Of a DNA stretch of 64,000 nt, positions 35,370-45,166 are shown piece after piece (the stretch's first letter is position 1; each line of letters opens with the position of its first letter). The stretch comes from Puccinia triticina (lineage: Eukaryota; Basidiomycota; Pucciniomycetes; Pucciniales; Pucciniaceae): the NCBI RefSeq assembly GCF_026914185.1, contig NC_070561.1:1798001-1862000 (forward strand). The letters are read 5' to 3'. The translations under genes and the position numbers were made by a program. The notes beneath the pieces are model-generated. The model made no database searches and had not been told where the DNA came from. It was given only the letters and a program-made list of their open reading frames with translations.

Positions 35370-35384
35370 TGGTAGCAGCGGCGC
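35370..35384 (+). promoter_or_regulatory. Possible tRNA primer binding site
   Basis: TGGTAGCAGCGGCGC has the form of a site complementary to the 3' end of fungal initiator tRNA-Met (…GCTACCA). It would mark a plus-strand LTR ending just upstream. The exact host tRNA is not available here. Confidence 0.35.
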
Positions 35385-36352
35385 GTCAGCAGGTGAGCCA
35401 AGGCAGCCAAAGCAGGTGGAACTGGGGCGGAGGCGGTGGCGAGAGACTGACTGACGGGGGCTAGACAGAGGGTGTGGGAGGTCAAGCGTTGGAGAGGAGC
35501 AGAGTCTGGGACAATGACGTGCTGGAAAGCGGGCAGAGCTGACGGACTAGTGCGGGCAAGTGTTGGATCTGCGGGATTGGGTGGGAACGGAGAATTGTGT
35601 GGAGGGAAGGAAGGGGGTGGATGTTCACGGTTTCTCTTCTCTTTTCTTTTCCATCATCTTAGTTACTACTCATAATTGTACTTACACTTACGGATGTATG
35701 AGAGTATTGGAAGAGTTTTACGTGACCTTAACTTTTGCTTACGGAGATCACTTGCAGAGTGCAGAGCTTTATTCACTTGCGGATTATTACACTATAGATC
35801 AGGCTTGTTGAGGAGCGCTGAAGGATAGTGGAAAGTAGCAGTGCGGAGCCAAGACAGCAATAATCACTCAGCCCGGACACATATATTCTTGAAGAAGGCG
35901 GTTAGTGGACTTTTATACTCACCAACACCATGGGAGTTTCCTCGGCACTTGTGTGCAAGTGCCATCACTGAACCCAGTCATAGATTTGGTTGGATTTCAG
36001 TTAGATGCTGGTTGGAAGGCAATTTCATGTCTGCCGCAAAGTAAGTTTATAAGAACTGGAATCATACCAAATGTGTTGTGCAATGTCTGTGTAAAATTTA
36101 TGCCATACCTATGCTGAAAACCAGGCCAATTTAATGATAAGGTTTACTTGATCCTCAAGCTTGACCAAAGTTCCTCATATTTCAGTTATCATAATTTTTG
36201 ACCTCTTTGGAAACCCATACCCAGTAGGTTCTCTGAAACAGTTTTATTTATTTATTTTCAGGGCACACACAAAAAAGCTGCCAGTTATTTTTAAGTTGTT
36301 TCTATTACACATGGTTAAAACTTTGGATGGAGTGTAGTGATACTGTGGGAGG

Positions 36353-36661
36353 TAGAGCTGTTCCCTAGTACCCGTTGGTGGGTACACAGGCGGGTACCCG
36401 TGGAAGTGCGCAGGTATCTTCCGGGTGCAGGTGCGGGTGTCCAGTCTGGGTCCAAATTTAGGCAGGTACCCACGGACAAATCACCATTCTGCATAGCTCT
36501 GCTTGCCCCTAGTGCCCATTGGCGGGTACTAGTTACCTGTGAACGGGTACCCATGGAAGTACGCAGGTAACTGCCAGCGGGTGCGGGTTTCCATTCTGGG
36601 TCAAAATTCAGGCAGGTAACCACACCCGCCGCGGGTAACCATGTGCAAAGTGTCAGCTCTA
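36353..36661. mobile_element. hAT-type MITE with exact 8-bp target duplication
   Basis: TAGAGCTG...CAGCTCTA is flanked on both sides by GTGGGAGG. The inside is rich in GGTACCCG-like blocks and seems to contain a partial self-duplication. TAGAG ends with 8-bp target sites are a hAT mark. Confidence 0.8.
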
Positions 36662-37379
36662 GTGGGAGGTCTGATTTTGCTACTACGGTTTGACTTTGGA
36701 TCTGTGGGGCCAACTGTCTCACAACCATGTAACCTGTGTGGGTTTCTGTGACACATTGTGTCACACAAACGTACGCGCGCGCGTTTGTGTGACACGCAGA
36801 CCATCACCCAGCCATATCATGCCAAGATGAGTACCCCACAATCCCAGGGGCAAATTACCTGAATCCCCCAATAATTGTATCTGATTTCCATCCATCAGTA
36901 CAGAAATCCTGTTGAGGAGATTTTCTGAATTCATTCACAAACCCTGGGTAATCTGAGGCTCCCCTGGACTTGTCCCAGAATGCTAACTCCCTTGGGACAA
37001 AATTTAGCAGCTGAAGAATGTGTCACACAAATTTACACATGTGCGCTGGTGTGTCACATTTTTCATCACTGAGCCAAGTGATGCCAACCTGAGTGCTCAT
37101 GCAGAGCCAGGGGCTTAGGTGGACCCTTCAAAGATTGTTTATAACATTCAGCCATATGTACACAAATGATTTTGGGGATATTTTCTGAAGTCATACACAA
37201 CTCCTGATTAATATGAGGTTTTTTCTGCTGGAATTTGCCCAGAACTTCCAATATTTTGTGAAAAAATTCAGCAACTAAAGAATGTGTCACACAAACTTAC
37301 ACATGTATCTTCTTGTGTACCACTAAAATATCTCAAGCTTTTTGGGATTTATGATAAACACATGATAGAATGAAATATA

Positions 37380-37620
37380 TAGAGCTGGCACTTTGCACCC
37401 GGGTACCTGCAGCGGGTCCAGGTACCTTCCTGAATTTTGACCCAGAATGGACACCCGCACCTGCTGGCTGTTACCTGCGTACTTCCATGGGTACCCACCC
37501 ACAGGTACCTAGTACACGTCAATGGTAACTAGGGGCAAGCAGAGCTGTGCAAAATGGTGATTTGTGCGCAGGTACCTGCCTGAATTTGGACCCAGACTGT
37601 ACATCTGCACCTTTGCAAGG
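37380..37620. mobile_element. Partial GGTACC-family hAT MITE
   Basis: The left end TAGAGCTGGCACTTTGCACC is present and the body resembles 36353-36661 in inverse orientation. No right terminus was found. Confidence 0.55.
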
Positions 37621-37879
37621 TAGTTGAAAATGTGTTCTAAAATAGTTCCAGTAATAACTAGAGTCAAGTTGGAGCTGGTTTTCAATTGAATTCAACTCCT
37701 TTAAGTGCCTTCAGCTCAATTGAGCATAAGTTAAACATAAATTCATCATGAACTCAGAACACATTGAGGCTCAAGTTCCATGATATATCTAACAGGGTTC
37801 TTAAACAATATTGTGCAATATTGGCACTTGCATGCAAGTGCCGAGCAAACTCCCATGGTGCAACCAGCCTTTATTCTCA

Positions 37880-38265
37880 CAGCGTCCATTGACACACACC
37901 CAAAAACCGTTGATTCTCCAGTTGGGTAGCGCAGCTCTTGAGGGCACCTGAGGTCTTTTTTTTACAGGCCTCGCAGCTCTGACACCAACACGCCACGGAT
38001 TGCTTGAGAGACGGCCAACAGAAGCGCTCAGAGACGCGTCAATAGGTCTCTGTGGTACCACAGTGGCCCAAATTCTTGTGAAGCTTACACAGGATCAAGT
38101 CTTGCTTTGCTTGGATGGTTACAACAATGTGCGGCAAAGGGATGCTGCGCTTCATGAGCCGGCCTGCTTGCAGAAAGAAGTCCACGGATCTGTGCTTCAA
38201 AGCGCAAAACTCCTGAACGTCTGAGCCATTGAGCCAAATGATCCAATGATTATCAGGTGTGGAGG
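37880..38265 (-). pseudogene. Integrase zinc-binding (H2C2) domain, Ty3/gypsy relic
   Basis: The minus-strand reading shows LHKNLGHCGTTETY, then SERFCWPSLKQSV and CQSCEACKKK, the H2C2 zinc-binding pattern upstream of retroviral-type integrase cores. A stop codon interrupts it after TETY. Position and strand fit the integrase core at 33000-34330, so both are probably halves of one element separated by later insertions. Confidence 0.7.
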
Positions 38266-38269
38266 TCTC

Positions 38270-38428
38270 TGTTACTATTCATGTATTCTAGCTCTCAGTT
38301 TTTTTCACCAGTCTAGATTAGAATAGCTTCATATTGTTTTTACCAGTTTTGTAGCATATTGTTTTCACTATTTATATCCAGAAATACAAACTCATTGAGT
38401 CTTTCCCTCTTTCAATCTTCCATCAACA
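38270..38428. mobile_element. Solo LTR, copia-like
   Basis: A 159-bp segment TGTTACTATTCATG...CCATCAACA that matches 50042-50211 with small indels. TGTTA...AACA termini are typical of Ty1/copia LTRs. No internal region is attached. Confidence 0.65.
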
Positions 38429-38582
38429 GATTTACAGTCTTGCTTCTCCAACAGAAGCTATTTTTTAGATGATGGTCCTTTGTTGGCCGGATATCGTTCT
38501 TCTTCATTTTAGCTGAAGGCCCTTTGTTGGCCGCATATCATCCTTCTTAGATAGTTCATCGTCCTTTGTCAACCTCATATGA
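38429..38582. repeat. Short repeated motif GGTCCTTTGTTGGCC
   Basis: The motif recurs three times with changes here and again at 39275-39330, flanking the foldback element on both sides. Confidence 0.4.
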
Positions 38583-39252
38583 TGTTGCAAGCATGTCTGG
38601 GCACATACCCAACTCCTGCTTGGCCGAGTGTCTCCAGGAGTTGGGTATGTGCCCAGCAGGCTTGATTGGGCAGCTTGCGCGGGGGGCAGAGCTTGGCACA
38701 CAGCCAAGTCCCGCTTGGCCAAGATCAAGCTCTAGGCTGATGGGATCTGTGACTTGGCATGCAACATGCCGGTCATCAGACGCCGGCCCTGGTCTCTGCC
38801 ACAAAAGGCAAGAACAACAGACCCTCAAGGAGGGGAAACTTTTTCCCTTCTTGACATCACACATTGGACATTGACAAGGGAGCTTTTCCTTCTTAATGGC
38901 CAGTCTGTAGGCTGGTCATTGGGGAGGAAAGACTCCCTTTGCGGTGGGTGATACTTGTATTGATCATCAAGAAGGGAGTCTTCCCTTCTTGATGACTGGT
39001 TTGTAGACCAACCATCAAGGAGGGAAACTTCTCTTGATGGCCGGCACAGCGTTTGGCATGTGTGGCACCCTTGCTTGAAATTGGCCCAGCAGGGCTTTGT
39101 GCCAAACCCCACCCACTTTGTGATATGCCAAGCGGGGGTTGGGAGTGTGCCAGGTGGGCTTGAGGATTGGCCAAGCAGGCTTTAGGGTTGGCCACGCGCG
39201 CTTGGCCTTTTTTTGGCCAAACTTTGGTGAGTGCCCAGACGGGCTTGCAACA
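38583..39252. mobile_element. Hairpin-rich foldback element
   Basis: The terminal inverted repeats TGTTGCAAGCATGTCTGG (left) and its complement ending CTTGCAACA enclose 670 bp composed mostly of smaller hairpins, for example GGGCACATACCCAACTCC (38599 on) against its complement at about 38635-38654, and AAGGGAGTCTTCCCTT near 38970. No coding capacity was recognised. Confidence 0.55.
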
Positions 39253-39426
39253 CCATACATTCATCTTCATATGTTAATGGTCCTTTGTTGACCCTCTTAC
39301 ATAGTTCATGGTCCTTTTTTTACCTCATATCTTCCTTATGGTCCCTTACATGCTTGACCACAAACCTTCATGATTGCTTAACACACTAGTTACTTCACTC
39401 ATTGACTCATTCATTGTTGTCATTAG

Positions 39427-41229
39427 CACTGCCAGCATAATTGGCTAGGTTGATTTTATCCCAGTTAAACTGGGATGACCTCAACCAATTTAAACTTGGT
39501 TGATCTCAACTGATGAAATACAAATCCAAGGTACCCCCCTTGGGTTCATATTTCACTAGAGGCCAAGGCGGCTACGCCGCTGCAGGGGAAACAACTTCAC
39601 ATGAAAACCTACCCCAAACAGTTTCCTCGACAAAAGGCTGGTACCCTGAGAAAATTACATGCCTTCAGTTCAAGGATTCATCCCAAACAATTTCAGCCTC
39701 CAAAATCACACTTTCAATTTTTATGTCAAGAGTGTTGCCTCAGCCAACAATACTGGATTTCTGAACTTTCATTAATTGCAAAGTATGATTCTTTTAAGAT
39801 AATTTAAACCACACTTCTCATCCCAATTGAATTCATGTTTTGGATTACAGAAATCCACACAAAACTTCAGAGACAGATCAACACAAAATGTCAGAGACCA
39901 TATCAAAGTATCTTTATCACTTGGAAAATAGTAAGTCTTGCAAGACCATACAGCCTTAGAGTATTTCTGCGTTATTATTTGAGACGATTGCTTGGGGCTT
40001 GGCGGCGCGGCGGGCCTGGCCAACCCTGCACATGGACTTGCGGCGACGGACGCCGGAGGGCTCCCGGGCGAGCTCGGCGGGGGGCAAGCAGTAGCGCTTT
40101 GTTTGCTAACTGGGCTGCCATCTGGTGCTGCTGGGCCAGCCGAGCGGGCCCGCGCCGTCGGCGTCGGAAGAAGCGGGGAAGAGCACGCTGGGCTCGGAAG
40201 CGGACGCGTGGAGGCCGGTCTGCCAGGCCGGCTGGCCATAGCCGTCCGTCTCGGTGTACTGCTGCTGGCTGGCCGCTCGGCTGGCACCCGCGGCGGAGGG
40301 CGCAAAGTTGGTCGCATGCTGGTAGGCTTGCTGCTCGGCCGGCGGCATCGAGAAGCTCCGGAACTCGCCCAGGGCGGGCTGCTGCTCGGCCAGCAGCGGG
40401 TACGCAGGGGTCGGTTCCACCAGACTGGCGAAGCTGTGGTAGGGGTTGAAGGACGAGTGGCTGGGCGGATAGACCAGCGGCTGGCAGTCCAGCGTCGCGC
40501 TCCCGCCATACGCCGAGCCATGCACCGTCCCCCCGCCATACGCGCCTGCTGATTTCTGCAGGGAGACTGCCCCTCCTCCCGCAGACCAGTCGATCTGCTC
40601 ATACCCCCCTGCCGGAAACTGGGCAGGCTTGTGCCGGAAGAACTCGCGCGAGGTGTGTCCGGCGAAGGGAGTGGACGAGCCCGGGCGGAGGTAGGGCTTG
40701 GCCCTCGCGCCGGGCACCGAGCAAGGTGTGGCGTGGGGCGGTCTTGGGTGGTGTTTTGCCAGGGCAATGGGCGGGCGTGGTATCAGTAGCGTCCCCGTGG
40801 CAGTTACGGGTTGGCGAGAGGTGTGGTGCGGTGGTGCTGGTGGGTATATAAGGGGAGGGAAGTGGGACCATTGATCCGCAGGGGATTCAGTTTTGACCGC
40901 CCCCTCCCTGGGAGCCCCCTAGCTGCTTGGTTAGGCCCTCCCTGGACAGCTTACCAACTGGCCCACTTTTGCTCGTTGCTCCGGCACAGCTGGAGGGTCA
41001 TCCATAGGGCCTTCGGGTCTTTGGGGATATTCAACATGCCAAGTGAGATTAAGGGGCAAGTTTTGCCCCTTTTTGTGAGAAAAAAAACACCCCAAAACTT
41101 AGATCTACAGATCTAGAATTCTGTGGATTTAAGAAAGTGGGATTGGATGAGATCAACCCATTTTACATTGGTTGAGTGCATCCCAGCTAAACTGGGATGT
41201 CTTCATCCCAGTCAAATATGCTGGCAGTG
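39427..41229. mobile_element. CACTA-type element carrying captured host sequence
   Basis: It begins CACTGCCAGCAT and ends ATGCTGGCAGTG, with the 3-bp duplication TAG on both sides. The left 124 bp and the right 95 bp match the two halves of the 216-bp MITE at 8123-8338. Between them (about 39551-41135) lies unrelated DNA that includes a GC-rich gene fragment with a TATA-like promoter. One target duplication around the whole shows that it moved, or was built, as one unit. Confidence 0.8.
40106..40720 (-). pseudogene. Captured gene fragment, Ala/Gln/Tyr-rich
   Basis: On the minus strand one frame reads natural-looking protein for about 200 residues (GGYEQIDWSAGGGAVSL, YPPSHSSFNPYHSFASLVEP, QQYTETDGYGQPAW) and stops at 40106. 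A neighbouring frame continues plausibly (QQHQMAAQLANKALLLA), which suggests a frameshift. No ATG opens the frame; the first codons follow a GTG, so the 5' end or an exon is missing. A TATATA-type box lies at 40846-40855 in the right orientation. GC content is far above the flanking element. No family was recognised. It is probably a transduplicated piece of a host gene, perhaps still transcribed. Confidence 0.5.
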
Positions 41230-41981
41230 TAGTATTTAGATTACTTTACCAATATCAATGGGTTATATCATTCAATTTTCTTATTTGCAACCTCAAGCAG
41301 AACATCCACCATTTATAATTACGGCTACATATTGACCACAAACTTCTTCACTTGATTGCACACTGCATCGTTATTGGAAAATCCCACCATTCTAACCTCA
41401 TTTGGAACATCCACCAAATCATCACCTCATTTGGAACATCCACTGACTTGGATCATCCACCCTACTCCTTAACTCCCACCCAAACCCCAACATTCTATCA
41501 ACCCTCTTGGTTTTCTATGGGTGTAAGATAAAATCATCCTCATCGCCACCTGTCTTGACCTCTCAACCCCCTTGTTGGCCTTCCAAATTTGTACTTGTTG
41601 TTGTTGTATTGGACTTGTTGTTGTTGGATTGGACTTGTTGTTGAAGAATTGAACTCGTTGTTGTTGGATTGAAATAAATTATTGAACTCTTCATCATCAA
41701 AGTGGAGCCTCTTTGTTTTAATGGACTGTGTCATCTCCTCTTGACCTTGACCTGCTTGGTTTGAGAACTTGTTGTCTGTGGTCCATGACCATGCCCTCCT
41801 CAACTCTACTGCATTCAATGTCAATCTCTTAAATTTCTCTCAAACATCACCTCTGGTTTCAGTCTTATCACCTGGGCTGAGCCTCTTACAACTACAATCA
41901 AATTCACTCACTTGCCCACCAACCTGTACAGGCTTGATCGTTTTTATCTTTCTTTTGTTGTTGGATTCAACCACTATATTG
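41230..41981. other. Non-coding flank of the LTR retrotransposon
   Basis: A minus-strand stretch at 41540-41700 has TTGTTG repeats that would encode Gln/Asn runs. Nothing else was recognised. The sequence up to 41985 and from 49142 is the interrupted target. Confidence 0.35.
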
Positions 41982-41985
41982 CCGG

Positions 41986-42923
41986 TGTAAGACTCAAAAG
42001 TGGTAATGAAACCCTTTTGCTGAATGGTGAAGGGTATGATGGAGTTGCAAGCTCTGCCCTTCTGTTATCAGTCAACAAGACCCACCAAGCTCAGCTTGGC
42101 AAGTTTTATTAAGTGATAGGTCTGGTCTGTTCCAGATGAAATCTGTTTGACCGGCAACGTGTAAGTGTTTTAATTACTTTGTTATAAGGGTTGAATTGTT
42201 GTTATAAGGGTTGATTTATTGTTATAAGGGTTTTAGGATTTGAGTGTGGATGAGTGTTGGGTGACTTGTGAGTTCTGGGTGAGAAACTGGGGAGCAGGCC
42301 ACTGGGGGTGGAGAGAGCTCCTTTTATAGACAAAAGTGGAGCCCCAAAGGGGCTTGTGGGTTAGGGTTTCAGCTAATCTAGACAACAGGGTGAGGGATTT
42401 TAGCTTGTGGGAGTGGATACAAATGATGTCATAACCCCTCAGGGGTGCATGGATGGTGTCAGAATATACAAAAGAACCTTCTAACGCATGCATGAGGTGA
42501 CAGTAGACTGCATGAGCTGTCATACAGGGGGAATTAGTGTATACACAAAGTCTGAGGCTGCAGAAACAGTGTAAATGATGTCATACTATGTATATAAAGG
42601 AGTGTATGTAGTTAATATGTAATGAGTGTAGCCTGACAGGGAGATGTATGTTTGTATCCTGTGATGTGTATAAGTGTACTACTGTGAAACTTGGGTTGAG
42701 GCCGGTGACAGCTGGGTTACTGGGGCTGGCCGTGTGATAGGTGTCCATGAGGGGTAACTTCCACACTAGAGGGGGTCCAGGGGTACTTCCAGTGGTGACT
42801 AGGGGTGAAATTAGCCGTAGAATCCATTTCTGGGGTCCATTTGATGGTATCTTGAGGCCTAGTATGAGTAATTATGTGGCATAGAAAAAAACTTTTTATT
42901 TTTCCACTTTTCTGTCTACCACA
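41986..42923 (-). repeat. 3' LTR of the gag-only element
   Basis: 938 bp. It contains three spaced copies of GTTATAAGGGTT (42180-42235). It is nearly identical to 48204-49141. Confidence 0.9.
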
Positions 42924-42937
42924 TCCTCCCCCAACTT
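42924..42937 (-). promoter_or_regulatory. Polypurine tract
   Basis: On the minus strand AAGTTGGGGGAGGA abuts the TG of the 3' LTR, the plus-strand priming site of LTR retrotransposons. Confidence 0.75.
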
Positions 42938-43469
42938 ATTGTCTGTCCCCAGACAATTTTGACGTGAAAAGTGCTATTTTTCAGCTTTGAACCTGTGACA
43001 TGGTGAATTTTACGTGGTGATTTGCAGGATCCTTGGAGAATTGGCCATTTTGACGTCTTCTGGGCCACGTGGCTTGAGAGGCTGCGCAGGGTGAAAATTG
43101 GCCAAAATTTTGATTTTTGTCAATTTTGGGGTTTTTCTTAACAAGAAATTTTTGTTGGTTCTGGGGGTCAAAGTGCTGCGCGCAGTCCGCAGTCCGCAGT
43201 TGCGCAGTGGTGCTGCTTGTGCTGTGGTGGCGGCCGCAGCTGTTGCTCTAGCGCCTTAGGGTGCGCACTATTGAAGCCGCAAGCCTCGGTGTACGAGTAG
43301 TGATTGGGGACTCGACCCCGCCTCTGATGATTGACTGGTCGGGCTTGGGGCCCGGGTACACAGTGCTGATTGTACCCGCCCGTCCAAGCTCTCATTTGGT
43401 CTCAAGTGTTTGCTCCCTACCCCGCCACGGGGTATGTGTATGTATATTGACCTTACCCCATAGGGGGGG

Positions 43470-44580
43470 GGGGGGGTATCAATATGTCCTCTATACCTCG
43501 GCCTCTACCAGCAACCACCTCGATTCAACTTCGCCAATCTTCCGGCTCCTTCGACTACGTCACTGGCGCCGCTGGCCGACTCAGTTTCCTCAAGTCTGCT
43601 CCTTAAGCCTTGGACCACTTTCGTCATTTGAGGTGGGTGTTTCTCTTTTCTTATTCTGACCGTTCTTCTTGGTTTCCGTCAAGAAGAAGGAAAAAAACCA
43701 AAAGCTTCATTTGTGGATCCAAAATCTGACAGCTGACAGCCAGATCTTGTTTTCAACAGCCCGACTCGTAACACCGTCGCGGACAGTCAAACGATTGCTG
43801 CTCAAGACCATCCACCTCCTCGTATTGTCTTGACCCTGCTGGTGAGTATTTATACTATGTAAACCTGCTGCAGAGTTGCCTATTTCGCGATATTTGTTTT
43901 TCTTTTCAACTGGTGCTAAGACGGCGACAATGACGACCGTCTGTTTGTCTCTTTTTTCATCTAAATCTTCCAACAGTTTCCGATGCGCATCACTGCTGCT
44001 GGTTAAACGAGATCAAACAAAGGTTCCTTACGCCCTGCAGATGTGCATATGTATTCGACATGAGCCGAGCCCTCCTCCATCGACTTCATCGCCTCAGGAG
44101 GTCGGGTTCAAGTGCCTCCCCCCGGTCTGTCTACCGAGGGTTTTGCAAGGGTATAAAAGGTCCGCCTTGTTCTCGACCTCTTGTCCTCCTCACTCCTACC
44201 ACATTGGTCTCCTGATTTTGACTAGTTATTCTGCTACCATACCGTCCGAACAATACTGTTGTGTATAGGTTACATAGCTCGTTATTCTGATAATCACACC
44301 ATCACAATGCTTGTTGTCAGTTTGCCCTTGATGATCACTTTTGTTTGATGTAGACCTGACAAGTTTTCTTTCCCCGCTTGTCCAAACGTCATGCTTTTCC
44401 TGATATTAAGCTATTGAACTGTTGCAAACCTCGCCTGCCGTTTGATCCAAGTAATGTCTTGGGATCAACCCAGAAGAAGGCAAGTTGTCCTTCTGTGAGC
44501 TTTTCGCTTACGCCAAGAAAGCATAGAGCTGATGCGAGTTTGCTTCCAACCGTTCGAAAACGTCTGTGAGGTTATCTTGT
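43470..44580 (+). other. Gene-like sequence on the opposite strand inside the retrotransposon
   Basis: The plus strand shows a short open frame from an ATG near 43486 (MSSIPRPLPATTSIQLRQSS), several donor- and acceptor-like sites (GTGGGTG near 43634, GTGAGT near 43841, TTCCAACAG near 43975) and a good TATA box GGTATAAAAGG at 44148-44159. It could be a transduced host gene fragment. No product can be assembled. Confidence 0.3.
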
Positions 44581-45166
44581 CTATTGAAGGGCTGCAACAC
44601 TGTCATATCTGAAGCTGCCACCCATTGTTTCCAAGACTCATTAAATGTAACAATAGCCATGTAACAAAAGTGTTGATCCCGTTGTTTTTGCTGATCCTTT
44701 TTACCATGAAACTTGAAAATTTGGAATCCCAGAATTAAGTTGAAATCCCCCTCCCCCAACTTAGAAGGTTTTCCTCAACCTCAAAGAAAGTGAGTTATTT
44801 GTAAGAAAGAAAAAAAAAGTAAAAAGAGTATGGTTTTTTTAAAAAAAAACGTGTTGATTTAGGGAGTTTAACCTCTTGCTAAGGAGGTTGCGGGTATTTC
44901 CAAAGCAGTGTGCTTCAAAACAAGTGTTGATAAGCAGTTTAAACTCTTGCTAAGGAGGTAGATTTAGTTGGAGGTTTCCATAGAATTTTGAGATATTCTG
45001 AATTGTGTACTGATGAGATTGATGGTGGGAGGACGGTGATAAAAGAGTGAATTTGTGAAAGAATGTGAGTTCCTCCCCCAAATTGAAAGATTTAAGCCTC
45101 AATAGTTTCCAAATTTAGAGCTGATATCTGTTTTGATGATTCAGAAAATAGAAAAATGGTAAATGT

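Larger units (their letters stand above)
34331..35917. other. Insertion with intron-like direct repeats and a PBS-like site
   Basis: This 1.6-kb stretch interrupts the integrase. It holds a 51-bp direct repeat (34476-34526, 34595-34645), a 68-bp tandem repeat (35190-35325) and a possible primer binding site (35370-35384), so it is probably the leader or LTR region of a second retrotransposon on the plus strand. No gag or pol coding was found after the putative site. Confidence 0.4.
35918..37870. mobile_element. Nested element with long terminal inverted repeats and palindromic subterminal sites
   Basis: Left CCATGGGAGTTTCCTCGGCA and right (complement) CCATGGGAGTTTGCTCGGCA lie next to GGCACTTGCATGCAAGTGCC, a perfect 20-bp palindrome at 37823-37842, with a one-step variant at the left end. 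It contains the MITE at 36353-36661, a partial MITE at 37380-37620 and three ATGTGTCACACAAA-type repeats (36760-37300). No transposase was found. Confidence 0.5.

Noticed and set aside
39772..40767. 331-codon minus-strand frame over the captured fragment
   Set aside because: It is Arg/Ser/Pro-biased, as expected of a shifted frame in GC-rich DNA. The frame with Tyr/Gln/Phe-containing natural sequence is preferred.
43463..43478. G-run as a regulatory or G-quadruplex element
   Set aside because: It is a single homopolymer run. Similar runs occur at 47572 and may be sequencing-length artefacts.
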